The notes below the pieces were generated by a model. It worked only from the letters and a program-made list of their open reading frames with translations. It searched no databases and was not told the origin of the DNA. Positions 1 through 7,349 of a DNA stretch of 39,058 nt are shown here, one piece after another. This stretch comes from Burkholderiales bacterium. Lineage in GTDB: Bacteria; Pseudomonadota; Gammaproteobacteria; Burkholderiales; Casimicrobiaceae. Every line of letters begins with the position of its first letter. The first letter of the stretch is position 1. Position numbers and translations under genes: made by a program. Location of the stretch: positions 1 to 39,058 of the forward strand of contig JAICUU010000006.1 of NCBI GenBank assembly GCA_025935675.1, read 5' to 3'.

Positions 1-258
1 ATGGGCTACTGGAGCCAGATGTTCGACCTGATCGTCGAGATCCAGAAGCGCCTGTTCGCGCTGATCGAGGCGCAGGTCGGCGACGTGCCTGGCGTCAAGG
101 AGGCGCGCGCGGCGATGGCGATGATGCCCGACATGTCGCAGGCGCAGAACGTGATCCGCGCGCTGCAGGGCGTGGTCAGCTCGTCGAGCGGCGCGGTCGA
201 GTCGATGCAGAAGGTGATCGCCGATCTGGCGCGGATGGGCGGGTTGCGGAGGGTCTAG
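1..258 (+). CDS. Helical protein of unknown function, possibly phasin-like, at window edge
   Basis: The reading frame is open from base 1, so the ATG there may be internal and the protein may extend upstream of the window. The visible 85 residues are predicted to be almost wholly helical, rich in Ala, Met, Gln and Val, with an SSSS patch near residue 57. There is no signal peptide or membrane segment. The amphipathic helical character resembles the C-terminal part of polyhydroxyalkanoate granule phasins, but no diagnostic motif is visible, so this is only a suggestion. It ends 38 bases before the 3' end of the convergent tRNA gene. Confidence 0.55.
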   Translation: MGYWSQMFDLIVEIQKRLFALIEAQVGDVPGVKEARAAMAMMPDMSQAQNVIRALQGVVSSSSGAVESMQKVIADLARMGGLRRV

Positions 259-296
259 CGCGCGACGGCGGCGACGCCGGCGTCGACGTTCGAGGG

Positions 297-380
297 TGCC
301 CGGGGCCGGGATCGAACCGGCACGGCCTCGCGGCCGAGGGGTTTTAAGCCCCTTGTGTCTACCAGTTTCACCACCCGGGC
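297..380 (-). tRNA. tRNA-Leu (anticodon UAA)
   Basis: The minus strand folds as a class II tRNA. A 7-bp acceptor stem GCCCGGG/CCCGGGC is followed by discriminator A. The D-arm contains GGTAGAC. The anticodon stem AGGGG/CCCCT closes the loop CTTAAAA, giving anticodon TAA. There is a long variable arm (GGCC..GGCC), and a T-arm CCGG-TTCGATC-CCGG. The genome continues with CCC rather than CCA after the discriminator, so the CCA end must be added after transcription. The long variable arm and anticodon agree on leucine. Confidence 0.95.
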
Positions 381-390
381 GGTGCGCCCG

Positions 391-396
391 ATTCTA
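391..396 (-). promoter_or_regulatory. Candidate -10 element of the tRNA-Leu gene
   Basis: On the minus strand TAGAAT (5 of 6 match to TATAAT) lies 10 bases before the mature tRNA 5' end and is followed by a GC-rich discriminator, typical of stable-RNA promoters. No convincing -35 hexamer is visible at 16-18 bases, so support is moderate. Confidence 0.4.
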
Positions 397-515
397 GCAA
401 TGCGGGCCCGGTCTCGCGGGGTTACGCGGGCGGCAGGGCGCGGCCCGGGCGGAACGGTGGCGAAGCGTCATACGCGCGCGGTACGATACCGTCCGATCTG
501 CCCACCGGCGCCGTC

Positions 516-1382
516 ATGGACACGCCCGCCCGCCGAAGCTACGGCTTCTACCGCCTGCTCGCGAGCTTCCCGCTGTTGTCGTCGTACCGCGCGAAATGCA
601 CCGCGGTCGTCGTCGCGGCGTTCGCCGTGCCGCTCGTCGTCGCGTGGCTCGTCATCGTCTATGGCGCCGGGCGGCTGTCGGTGATGGCGCTCGCGCTGGC
701 GTTCACGCTGGCGATCGTCGCGGGCTGCGTGCTTGCGCTCTACGGCATGGCGCGCCTCGTCGCACCGCTCGACGGCGCGCTCGACGTGATCGAGGCGTAC
801 GTCGACGGCGCGCCGCTGCCGCGCGTCGACCTGCGCGGCGAGGACGCGGTGGCGCAGATCGTGCGCGGCGTCACTTCGCTCGCCAAGCGCGCGCGCACGC
901 ACGACGAGGCGAAGCGCAAGGAAGGCGAGCGCGATGCGCTCACCGGCCTGTGGAACCGGATGGCCGGCCGCAAGGAGGCAAAGGCGTACATGGACGACGC
1001 GTTCAAGCGCGGGCGCGCGGTGCGCATCCTCGTCGCCGACATCGACCGCTTCGCCGAGCTCAACGCCGAGCAGGGCCTGATCGCCTGCGACCTCGTGCTG
1101 AAGACGTACGGCACGCGCCTCGCCAAAGGCGCGGGCGAGGACAGCGTCGCGATCCGCTGGGACGGCGATCGCTTCGCCGTCGTGCAGTCGGCGATCGACG
1201 CGGCGTTCGTCGACGTCGACGAGGTCGTCGCGCGCGCGATCGTCGTCAAGGGCCAGGCGACGCCGGTGATGCTGTCGATCGGCACCGCGCAGTCGACCGA
1301 CGAGATATCCTTCGACGCGCTGCTCGGCCAGGCCGAAGCCGCGTTGCGCGCGGAACGCGGCGCCGCGTACCAGGGCGCGTAG
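516..1382 (+). CDS. Membrane-anchored protein with degenerate GGDEF domain
   Basis: The protein has 288 residues. Two hydrophobic segments (about 29-49 and 55-77) form a hairpin with almost no periplasmic loop. A HAMP-like linker (80-135) and a GGDEF-fold domain from about 138 follow. The domain opens with the family signature RDALTGLWNR, and DID at 175-177 keeps the metal-binding aspartate. The active-site signature GG(D/E)EF is replaced by DGDRF at 216-220. No EAL, HD-GYP or clear I-site is present. Diguanylate cyclases need the GG pair and the acidic pair for catalysis, so this copy is probably inactive and may bind GTP or c-di-GMP or act as a scaffold. That role is inference. Confidence 0.85.
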   Translation: MDTPARRSYGFYRLLASFPLLSSYRAKCTAVVVAAFAVPLVVAWLVIVYGAGRLSVMALALAFTLAIVAGCVLALYGMARLVAPLDGALDVIEAYVDGAPLPRVDLRGEDAVAQIVRGVTSLAKRARTHDEAKRKEGERDALTGLWNRMAGRKEAKAYMDDAFKRGRAVRILVADIDRFAELNAEQGLIACDLVLKTYGTRLAKGAGEDSVAIRWDGDRFAVVQSAIDAAFVDVDEVVARAIVVKGQATPVMLSIGTAQSTDEISFDALLGQAEAALRAERGAAYQGA

Positions 1383-1488
1383 CACCGCGGGCGAGAGCGA
1401 CCGAACGGCGCCCTCCGGGGTGCCGGCGCGAACGAGCTTGCGACCGATGCTGCACGTGACCCTGCGCGGGGCACGGCACAATGGGGCC

Positions 1489-1848
1489 ATGAGCGATCCG
1501 TCCGCCTCGAGCCCCGTCCGCGTCGCGGTGCTGTGCGCCGCCTGGTGCCGCAGCTGCGGCGAGTTCCGGCCCACGTTCGACGCGCTGGCCGCCGCACGCC
1601 CGGCGCTGCGCTTTTTGTGGATCGATATCGAGGACGACGCGGCGCTCTGCGACGACCTCGACATCGACGACTTCCCGACGCTCGCGATCGTGCGCGGCGA
1701 GGTCCCGTTGTTCTTCGGCCCGGCGCTGCCGCTCGCCAACGTGGTCGCACGGCTGGTCGACGAATTTGCCGCGCGCGAGGGCGGCGATCCCGCGGCATGG
1801 GACCCTCCGGTCCGCGCGCTGGCGAAGGCGCTCGCGGCGCGGCCGTAA
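1489..1848 (+). CDS. Thioredoxin-fold protein with CxxC motif
   Basis: The protein has 119 residues from the ATG at 1489; the frame runs further upstream, but that extension has no family character. The sequence starts with a beta strand leading to WCRSC (Cys20 and Cys23), the redox CxxC of thioredoxins, with the preceding Trp retained. The cis-proline loop is DFPTLAI (Pro63). The dipeptide between the cysteines is Arg-Ser rather than Gly-Pro, so its redox potential may differ from classical thioredoxin. There is no signal peptide, so a cytoplasmic thiol-disulfide role is expected. The C-terminal 35 residues form a helix-rich extension. Partner proteins are not evident from the neighbours. 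Confidence 0.8.
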   Translation: MSDPSASSPVRVAVLCAAWCRSCGEFRPTFDALAAARPALRFLWIDIEDDAALCDDLDIDDFPTLAIVRGEVPLFFGPALPLANVVARLVDEFAAREGGDPAAWDPPVRALAKALAARP

Positions 1849-1989
1849 CGCAGCCCGCCCGGCCAGGGGGGCCGTTCCACGCCCACCAGCCACGCCGTCG
1901 CGAACCTTGGCCCCACCGCCAGCGTGGGGAATCCGGGCCCGGGAACGTCCGCAAACGCCGGCGCATCGAATGCGTTGGAGAGGGACGAC

Positions 1990-2685
1990 ATGACGAACAC
2001 CGCCCGCAACACCGCAATCCGCGGCCACGACGAGATCGCCGCATTCGAGGCACTGATGCGCCAGCACAACCGGCGCCTCTATCGTACGGCGCGCAGCATC
2101 CTGCGCCACGACGCCGACGCCGAGGATTGCGTGCAGGAGGCGTTCCTGCATGCGTGGCGCCGCCGCGATCAGTTTCGCGGCGAGGCGGCGCCGTCGACCT
2201 GGCTCACGCGCATCGTGATCAACGAGGCACTCATGAAGCTCCGACGCAACAAGGCGACGGCCGGCACCGTGGCGATCGACAACGTCGTCGATCTCGACGC
2301 GCATGTCGAGGCATCGGTCGCCGGCGCGCAACGGCTTCCCGGGCCGGACGCCGAGACACTGCGGCACGAGCTCTGCGCGCTGCTCGAGCGCAAGATCGAC
2401 GAGCTGCCGCAGTCGTTCCGCACGGTCTTCATGCTGCGCGCGATCGAGGAGATGAGCGCCGAGGAGACTGCGCAGTGCCTCGGCATTCCCGAAGCGACGG
2501 TGCGCACGCGGCTGTTCCGTGCGCGGAGCCTGCTGCGCGAATCGATCGCGAGCGACGTCGACGTCGCGCTCGCGAGCGCCTTCGAGTTCATGGGCGAGCG
2601 CTGCGACCGAATCGTCGCCGGCGTGCTCGCCGTCATCCGCCGGGAGGGCCCGGCAAGTTCGTCGATTTCCAAGGAAACGAAATGA
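1990..2685 (+). CDS. ECF-type RNA polymerase sigma factor
   Basis: The protein has 231 residues. The ATG at 1990 follows a GGAG-type ribosome site (GTTGGAGAGGGACGAC). Region 2 is recognisable from the LMRQHNRRLYRTARSIL stretch and DAEDCVQEAF, the core-binding and -10 recognition segment. Region 4 is seen in the DELPQSFRTVFMLR and ATVRTRLFRARSLL helices, which read the -35. A tail of about 35 residues after region 4 contains ERCDRIVAGVLA, with a cysteine that could be redox sensitive (inference). The stop codon overlaps the start of the ferritin-like gene by ATGA, implying translational coupling. No anti-sigma factor lies on either side, which is unusual for an ECF sigma. Confidence 0.93.
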   Translation: MTNTARNTAIRGHDEIAAFEALMRQHNRRLYRTARSILRHDADAEDCVQEAFLHAWRRRDQFRGEAAPSTWLTRIVINEALMKLRRNKATAGTVAIDNVVDLDAHVEASVAGAQRLPGPDAETLRHELCALLERKIDELPQSFRTVFMLRAIEEMSAEETAQCLGIPEATVRTRLFRARSLLRESIASDVDVALASAFEFMGERCDRIVAGVLAVIRREGPASSSISKETK

Positions 2686-3263
2686 GCAATTATTTGCTAC
2701 AGAAGGACCCGCTCTTCAACGCCGGCCGTCGCACCTTCGTGCGCGTCTCAGGATTGACGCTTTCCGGCGCGGCAGTTGCGCTGCTGGCCGGGCGCCCGGC
2801 GCTCGCGGCCAAGGTCGCCGGCGGCTCGCATGCCGGCGACGTCGCGATCCTCAACGCCGCGCTCGGCGCCGAGCAGCAGGCGATCGCCGCGTACCAGGTG
2901 GGCGCGGAGAGCAACCTGCTGCAGAAGCCGGTGCTCGATCTCGCCGTCAAGTTCCAGTCGCAGCACAAGGCGCATGCCGACCTGCTCGCGGCGACGGTCA
3001 AGCAATTGGGCGGCACGGCGGTGTCGGCGAAGCAGCACTACGACTTCCCGGTGGCGTCGCTCAAGTCGCAGGCCGACGTGCTGCGCTTCGCCGCCGGCCT
3101 CGAGGAGGGCGCGGTGTCGGCCTACCTCGCGGCGGTGCCGAAGTTCGCGAACCGCGACCTGTCGAAGGCCGCGGCGAGCATCCTCGGCGACGAGGCGATG
3201 CACTGGGCGATCCTGCGCAACGCGCTGGGCGACGATCCCGTGCCGGCGGCATTCGTCGGCTGA
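2682..3263 (+). CDS. Tat-exported ferritin-like domain protein
   Basis: The protein has 193 residues. A twin-arginine signal (Arg16-Arg17 in NAGRRTFVRVSG), a hydrophobic stretch and ALA near 42 indicate export of a folded, perhaps metal-loaded, protein. The mature part is a four-helix bundle with ferritin-like metal ligands: Glu64 (GAEQQA), QSQHKAHAD with His95/His98, the Glu141-Glu142 pair, and an ExxH motif at 171-174 (EAMH). This is the pattern of periplasmic ferritin-like/DUF4439-type proteins, with a likely di-iron or manganese site. It is translationally coupled to the ECF sigma gene (4-base overlap), so it may be the main target or even a regulator of that sigma factor. That last step is inference. 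Confidence 0.85.
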   Translation: MSNYLLQKDPLFNAGRRTFVRVSGLTLSGAAVALLAGRPALAAKVAGGSHAGDVAILNAALGAEQQAIAAYQVGAESNLLQKPVLDLAVKFQSQHKAHADLLAATVKQLGGTAVSAKQHYDFPVASLKSQADVLRFAAGLEEGAVSAYLAAVPKFANRDLSKAAASILGDEAMHWAILRNALGDDPVPAAFVG

Positions 3264-3274
3264 CGCACTGCCAA

Positions 3275-3309
3275 GCGCCGCGCGCGCCCGTCCCCGGGGC
3301 GCGCGGCGC
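3275..3309. terminator. Strong GC hairpin between convergent genes
   Basis: GCGCCGCGCGC pairs perfectly with GCGCGCGGCGC around a 13-base loop. It lies 11 bases after the ferritin-like stop and 80 bases from the convergent FMN-reductase stop. There is no U-tract on either strand, so it may act as a weak or Rho-assisted bidirectional terminator. Confidence 0.4.
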
Positions 3310-3389
3310 ATCCATCGCAGCAAGCGCCACGCACCGGCCGCGTCACCCGCCGGAATCATCGCAGCGGCAACCATCACGCACCGGCAGCA

Positions 3390-3938
3390 TCACGAGAGCT
3401 TCTCCACCAGCGTCGCGAACCGGTCCATGTAAGCCGCGAGGAACGCGCGGCGGCTCTCGTCGAGGAAATGCCCGTCGGCGTCGACGGGCTCCGGCGTGAA
3501 CGAGATGTAGGCCTCGCCGCCCATCACCGTCATGCCCAGGATGCCGAGGATCTGGCGCAGGTGCTGCTGGCCGACGGCCGTGCCGATCGCGCCCATCGAC
3601 GTGCCGGTGATGGCGGCCGGCTTGTCGCGCCAGACGTTGCGGTCGGTCGGCTTCGAGCCCCAGTCGATCGCGTTCTTGAGGAGCGCCGTCAGCGAGCGGT
3701 TGTGCTCCGGCGACACGAACAGCAGCGCGTCGACACCGCGCACCGCGTCGGTGAAGCGGTCGACCGCGGCCGGACGATGGCCCTCGAGATCGCCGTTGTA
3801 GATCGGCAGGTCGTCGATCGCGATGAAGCGCACGTCGAAGCGATCCTCGAGGAGCCGCGCGAGCGCAAGGGCGAGACGGCGATTGATCGATGCGCGCCGG
3901 TTGCTGCCGACGATGATGCCGATCGTGTGCCTCGCCAT
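3390..3938 (-). CDS. NADPH-dependent FMN reductase family protein
   Basis: The protein has 182 residues with a flavodoxin-like fold. The N-terminal strand-loop IGIIVGSNRRASINRRLA binds the FMN phosphate. The SPEHNRSLTALLKNAIDW segment is the characteristic flavin-binding loop and helix of the SsuE/ArsH/azoreductase superfamily. The GTSMGAIGTAVGQQHLR loop is also typical. The start at 3938 is chosen because GGAG lies just upstream and the family N-terminus begins there. It follows livF by 32 bases on the same strand, so it is probably the last gene of the transporter operon. It may supply reduced flavin or reduce quinones from the imported compound (inference). Confidence 0.9.
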   Translation of the reverse strand: MARHTIGIIVGSNRRASINRRLALALARLLEDRFDVRFIAIDDLPIYNGDLEGHRPAAVDRFTDAVRGVDALLFVSPEHNRSLTALLKNAIDWGSKPTDRNVWRDKPAAITGTSMGAIGTAVGQQHLRQILGILGMTVMGGEAYISFTPEPVDADGHFLDESRRAFLAAYMDRFATLVEKLS

Positions 3939-3970
3939 GGTCGACTCCGGTCGAAAGGTGATGAGCCGCG

Positions 3971-4687
3971 TCAGCCGGCGGTCGCGGCGCCGAGATACGC
4001 GCGCCGCAGCGCCGGGTCGGCGAACACCGCCGACGGCGTGCCTTCGGCGACGATGCGGCCTTCCTCGAGCAGCCACGCATCGTCGGCGATGGCGAGCGCG
4101 GTCGCGACATTCTGCTCCACCAGCAGGATGGCAGTGCCGGCGGCGTGGACGTCGCGGATCGCGCGGAACATCGCGTCGACCATCGACGGCGCGAGCCCGA
4201 GCGACGGCTCGTCGAGCAGCAAAAGGCGCGGCGCCGCCATCAATGCGCGGCCGATCGCGACCATCTGCTGCTGGCCGCCCGACAGCGTGCCCGCGGGCGC
4301 GTCGAGCTTGCCGCGCAGTGCGGGGAAGAGCGCGAGCACGCGCTCGAGGCTCGCGGCGCGCGACGCGCGCACCGCGCGGCGGTAGCCGCCGATCTCCAGG
4401 TTCTCGCGCACGCTCATCCGCGTGAAGAGGCGCCGGCGCTCGGGCACGATGGCCACGCCGGCCGCGCAGAAGCGATGGGCGGGGAGCGCGGTCATCGCGC
4501 GGCCGTCGAGCACGATCGAGCCCGCGCGTGCGCGCAGCAAGCCCGCGAGGGCGTTGATCAGCGTCGACTTGCCGGCGCCGTTCGGCCCGACCACACAGGC
4601 GAGCGCGCGGTCGCGCACCGCGAGCGACACGCCGCAGAGCGCCGGCGCCGCGCCGTAGGCGACCTCGAGGCCGCGCACCTCAAGCAC
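3971..4687 (-). CDS. livF: HAAT-family ABC transporter ATP-binding protein (LivF-like)
   Basis: The protein has 238 residues, the usual LivF length. Walker A is GPNGAGKST at 34-42, the Q-loop region is IVPERRRLFTRMSV, the signature is LSGGQQQ from 136, and Walker B is LLLLDEPSLGLAP. LVEQNVATAL near the C-terminus is typical of LivF. It energises import together with the LivG domain encoded just upstream, whose gene overlaps this one by 8 bases. The family imports branched-chain amino acids, amides, urea or aromatic acids, so the substrate cannot be read from the ATPase. Confidence 0.95.
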   Translation of the reverse strand: MLEVRGLEVAYGAAPALCGVSLAVRDRALACVVGPNGAGKSTLINALAGLLRARAGSIVLDGRAMTALPAHRFCAAGVAIVPERRRLFTRMSVRENLEIGGYRRAVRASRAASLERVLALFPALRGKLDAPAGTLSGGQQQMVAIGRALMAAPRLLLLDEPSLGLAPSMVDAMFRAIRDVHAAGTAILLVEQNVATALAIADDAWLLEEGRIVAEGTPSAVFADPALRRAYLGAATAG

Positions 4688-6425
4688 CGGCGGCTCCGAA
4701 ATAGGCGCGCGCGACGTCGTCGCGCGCCATCACCGCGGCGGCGGGGCCTTGCGCGAGCACGCGTCCCTGGTCGAGCACGATCACGCGATCGGACAGCGCG
4801 GTGACCACGCGCATCACGTGCTCGACCAGCACGATCGTCGTGCCCTGCGCGCGAATGCGCTCGATCAGCGCGACGGCGCCGTCGATCTCGGGGGGCGCGA
4901 GGCCCGACAGCACCTCGTCGAGCATCAGCAGGCGCGGCGCCGAGGCGAGCGCGCGCGCAAGCTCGAGGAACTTGGTCTCGTGGAGGTTGAGCGCGCCGGG
5001 CCGCAGCCGCGCGCGCGCGGCGAGGCCGGTGAACGCGAGCCACTCCTGCGCCGCGGCAGTGGCGTCGGCACGGTCGAGCCCCGCCGCGCCGAACATCGCC
5101 GGCAGCGTCACGTTGTCGGCGACGCTCAACCCGGCGAACGGCCGCGGCACCTGGTAGGTGCGCGCGATGCCGGCCCGCGCGATGCGGTGCGGCGTCCGGT
5201 GCGCGATGTCGTCGCCTCGAAACTGGATGCGACCGCCATCGGCGGCGAAATGGCCGCTGACGACGTTGATCAGCGTCGACTTGCCCGAGCCGTTCGGGCC
5301 GATGACGCCGACGATCTCGCCTTCGCGGACGTCGAGGTCGACGCCGTCGAGCGCGCGCACGCCCTTGAACGACTTGGTGACGCCGCGCAGCGCCAGCAGC
5401 GGCGCGCCGCTCGCGCGCGGCGATGGCGCGGCGAAGGACGGCTCGGCGAGCGGCGAGGGCGCGGCGACGTTCGACGCACCCGCAACCCGCATCGCCGGTG
5501 TGTCGCGTCGCCGACCGAGGATCCCGTGCGGCATGAACAGCACGGCCGCCACGAGGATAGCGCCAGTCAACGCCTTGCCGACGATCGCGTGATCGGCGGC
5601 AGTCGTCGCGTAGAGCAAGAGCGTGATCACCGCCGCACCGATCATCGGGCCCGCCCAGTGCCGCGTGCCGCCGAGCACGCACATCAGGATCACGGTGAGC
5701 GGGAGCGTGACGTTGAACGTGCCGGCAGTGGTCACGTACGACACGAAGAGCGCGTGCACGCCGCCGGCCGCGCCGGCGAGCGCGCAGCCGATGCCGAACG
5801 CCGCGAGCTTGTATCGATAGGTCGGCACGCCCATCACCTCCGCCGCATCCTCGTCGTCGTGGATCGCGAAAAGGCCGAGGCCGAGCTTCGCGTCGGCGAT
5901 GGCGCGCGCGGCGAGCACGCTCGCCGTCGCCAGCGCGAGCGCGAGCAGGTAGAACGTGCCGGGCACCGTGGGCGCGAGCGACGGCACCGGCACCGACGAC
6001 AGGTAGACGCCGGGTCCGCCGTCGATCGGCGTGTTGGCGACGATCGTGGCGACGACGAACGTGACGGCGAGCGTGACGAGCGCAAACGCCTCGCCGCGCA
6101 CGCTGCGGACGCGAAACACGACCGCGCCGAGTGCCAGGCCGAGGATCGCCGCGGCGAGCGCCGCGACCGGCAGCGTCCACAGGAACGGCACGTCGAACGT
6201 GCCGGCGAGCACGGCGGTTGCGTAGACGCCGGTGCCATAGAACGCGCCGTGGCCGAACGAGATGTAGCCGGAGTAGCCGGACAGGATGTTCCACGACGTC
6301 GCGAGCACCGCCCAGTGCAGCACGAGATAGAGGAGCGACGCGTAGAACGCCGGCAAGCGCAGCCACGGCAGCGCCGCCAGCGCGAGCGCGGCAACGACGA
6401 TCGCGACGTACACGCGGGCGCCCAT
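4680..6425 (-). CDS. LivM-LivG fusion: HAAT permease plus ATPase
   Basis: The protein has 581 residues from ATG 6425. A GTG at 6455, overlapping the livH stop as GTGA, would add 10 residues. Residues 1-305 form the LivM-type permease, including the LSGYSGYISFGHGAFYG signature near 48-64. A Pro/Ala/Ser linker covers 306-342. The LivG-type ATPase (343-581) has Walker A GPNGSGKST at 376-384 and Walker B LLMLDEVLSGL. The ABC signature reads LNLHETK instead of the usual LSYG(E/Q)Q, a variant that also occurs in some HAAT LivG proteins. The permease-ATPase fusion fixes the stoichiometry of one half of the importer. It sits between livH and livF in one operon. Confidence 0.93.
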   Translation of the reverse strand: MGARVYVAIVVAALALAALPWLRLPAFYASLLYLVLHWAVLATSWNILSGYSGYISFGHGAFYGTGVYATAVLAGTFDVPFLWTLPVAALAAAILGLALGAVVFRVRSVRGEAFALVTLAVTFVVATIVANTPIDGGPGVYLSSVPVPSLAPTVPGTFYLLALALATASVLAARAIADAKLGLGLFAIHDDEDAAEVMGVPTYRYKLAAFGIGCALAGAAGGVHALFVSYVTTAGTFNVTLPLTVILMCVLGGTRHWAGPMIGAAVITLLLYATTAADHAIVGKALTGAILVAAVLFMPHGILGRRRDTPAMRVAGASNVAAPSPLAEPSFAAPSPRASGAPLLALRGVTKSFKGVRALDGVDLDVREGEIVGVIGPNGSGKSTLINVVSGHFAADGGRIQFRGDDIAHRTPHRIARAGIARTYQVPRPFAGLSVADNVTLPAMFGAAGLDRADATAAAQEWLAFTGLAARARLRPGALNLHETKFLELARALASAPRLLMLDEVLSGLAPPEIDGAVALIERIRAQGTTIVLVEHVMRVVTALSDRVIVLDQGRVLAQGPAAAVMARDDVARAYFGAAGA

Positions 6426-6451
6426 CGAACGCGGCCCGGGCGCGCGAGATG

Positions 6452-7309
6452 TCACGCGCGACCCGGGCGCGCGAGAAGGAGCGCGATGAGCAGCGTGAAC
6501 GACACGATCGGCGCCCACGACGGCGACACGAACGCGCTCGTCAGCGCCTCGCTGACGCCGATCACGATGCCGGCGGCGAGCGGGCCCAGCGGCGAGCCGA
6601 GGCCGCCCAGCATCACCGTCGCGAAGACGACGCCGATCCACGCGTACATCTGCGACGGCGTCAGCGTGAACGACAGCGCAAGGCACACGCCGGCAATGCC
6701 GGCGAGCGCACCGCACACGCCCGACAGCACGAGCGCGTGCCGCCGCGCGTCGATGCCGAACGCCGACGCGATGGGGGCGTCCTCGGCGAGCGCGCGCAGC
6801 GCGCGCCCCAGGTCGGTGAAGCGCATCGCCGCGTACACGGCGAACGACAGCCCGACGGCCGCCGCGAGCGTCACGAGCTCGGCGGCGGGCACGTAGAGCG
6901 TGCCGACCTGCCAGTGCAGCGCGGCGTAGGGCGTCTCGAGCTTGCGGAAGTCCGCCGTCCACACGCCCTGGATGCCGGCCTCGACGATCGCCGTGAGGCC
7001 GAACGTCGCGAGCAGCGAGTTGAGCGGCGACAGGTCGAAGCGCGACAGGAGCCACTGCAACGCGACGCCGAACGCGAAGCACAGCGGCACGATCAGCGCG
7101 AGCGTGGCGAACGGGTCCATGCCGCCCACGCTCGCGAGCTGGTAGCACAGGTACGCGGCGAGGAACGCGAGCGCGAAGTGCGCGAGGTTGATGACGTGGA
7201 GAAGGCCCCACGACAAGCCGAGGCCGAGCCCCATCAGGCCGTACAGGCCGCCGATGAAAAGCCCCGACAGCGCCGACTGCGCGACGAGCGTCGCGCTCGG
7301 CAGCGTCAC
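6452..7309 (-). CDS. livH: HAAT-family ABC transporter permease (LivH-like)
   Basis: The protein has 285 residues with about eight hydrophobic segments and no soluble domain. The N-terminal GLFIGGLYGLMGLGLGLSWG and HVINLAHFAL segments are classic LivH features (glycine-rich helix followed by N-x-AHG/F-like motif). The inner-membrane coupling region includes FTDLGRALRALAEDAPIASAFGID, contacting the ATPases. VMLGGLGSPLGPLAAG is the conserved late helix pair. It pairs with the LivM half of the downstream fusion protein. It begins 40 bases after the binding-protein stop. Confidence 0.94.
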   Translation of the reverse strand: MTLPSATLVAQSALSGLFIGGLYGLMGLGLGLSWGLLHVINLAHFALAFLAAYLCYQLASVGGMDPFATLALIVPLCFAFGVALQWLLSRFDLSPLNSLLATFGLTAIVEAGIQGVWTADFRKLETPYAALHWQVGTLYVPAAELVTLAAAVGLSFAVYAAMRFTDLGRALRALAEDAPIASAFGIDARRHALVLSGVCGALAGIAGVCLALSFTLTPSQMYAWIGVVFATVMLGGLGSPLGPLAAGIVIGVSEALTSAFVSPSWAPIVSFTLLIALLLARPGRA

Positions 7310-7349
7310 GGCGCGCGCCGCGGGTGCGGCCGGCGCCGCGGGCGCGACG

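Noticed and set aside
1951-1978. GGAAC ... TCGAA as an ECF autoregulatory promoter before the sigma gene
   Set aside because: The -35 resembles ECF sites, but the -10 part does not match a known class and no second copy was found to support it.
468-2069. Long minus-strand frame over the GGDEF and thioredoxin-like genes
   Set aside because: Opposes two genes with recognised motifs and shows only Arg/Ala-rich shadow sequence.
4749-6896. Long plus-strand frame across the livM-livG and livH genes
   Set aside because: Antisense shadow of conserved transporter genes with Arg/His/Asp/Glu-rich composition and no recognisable motif.
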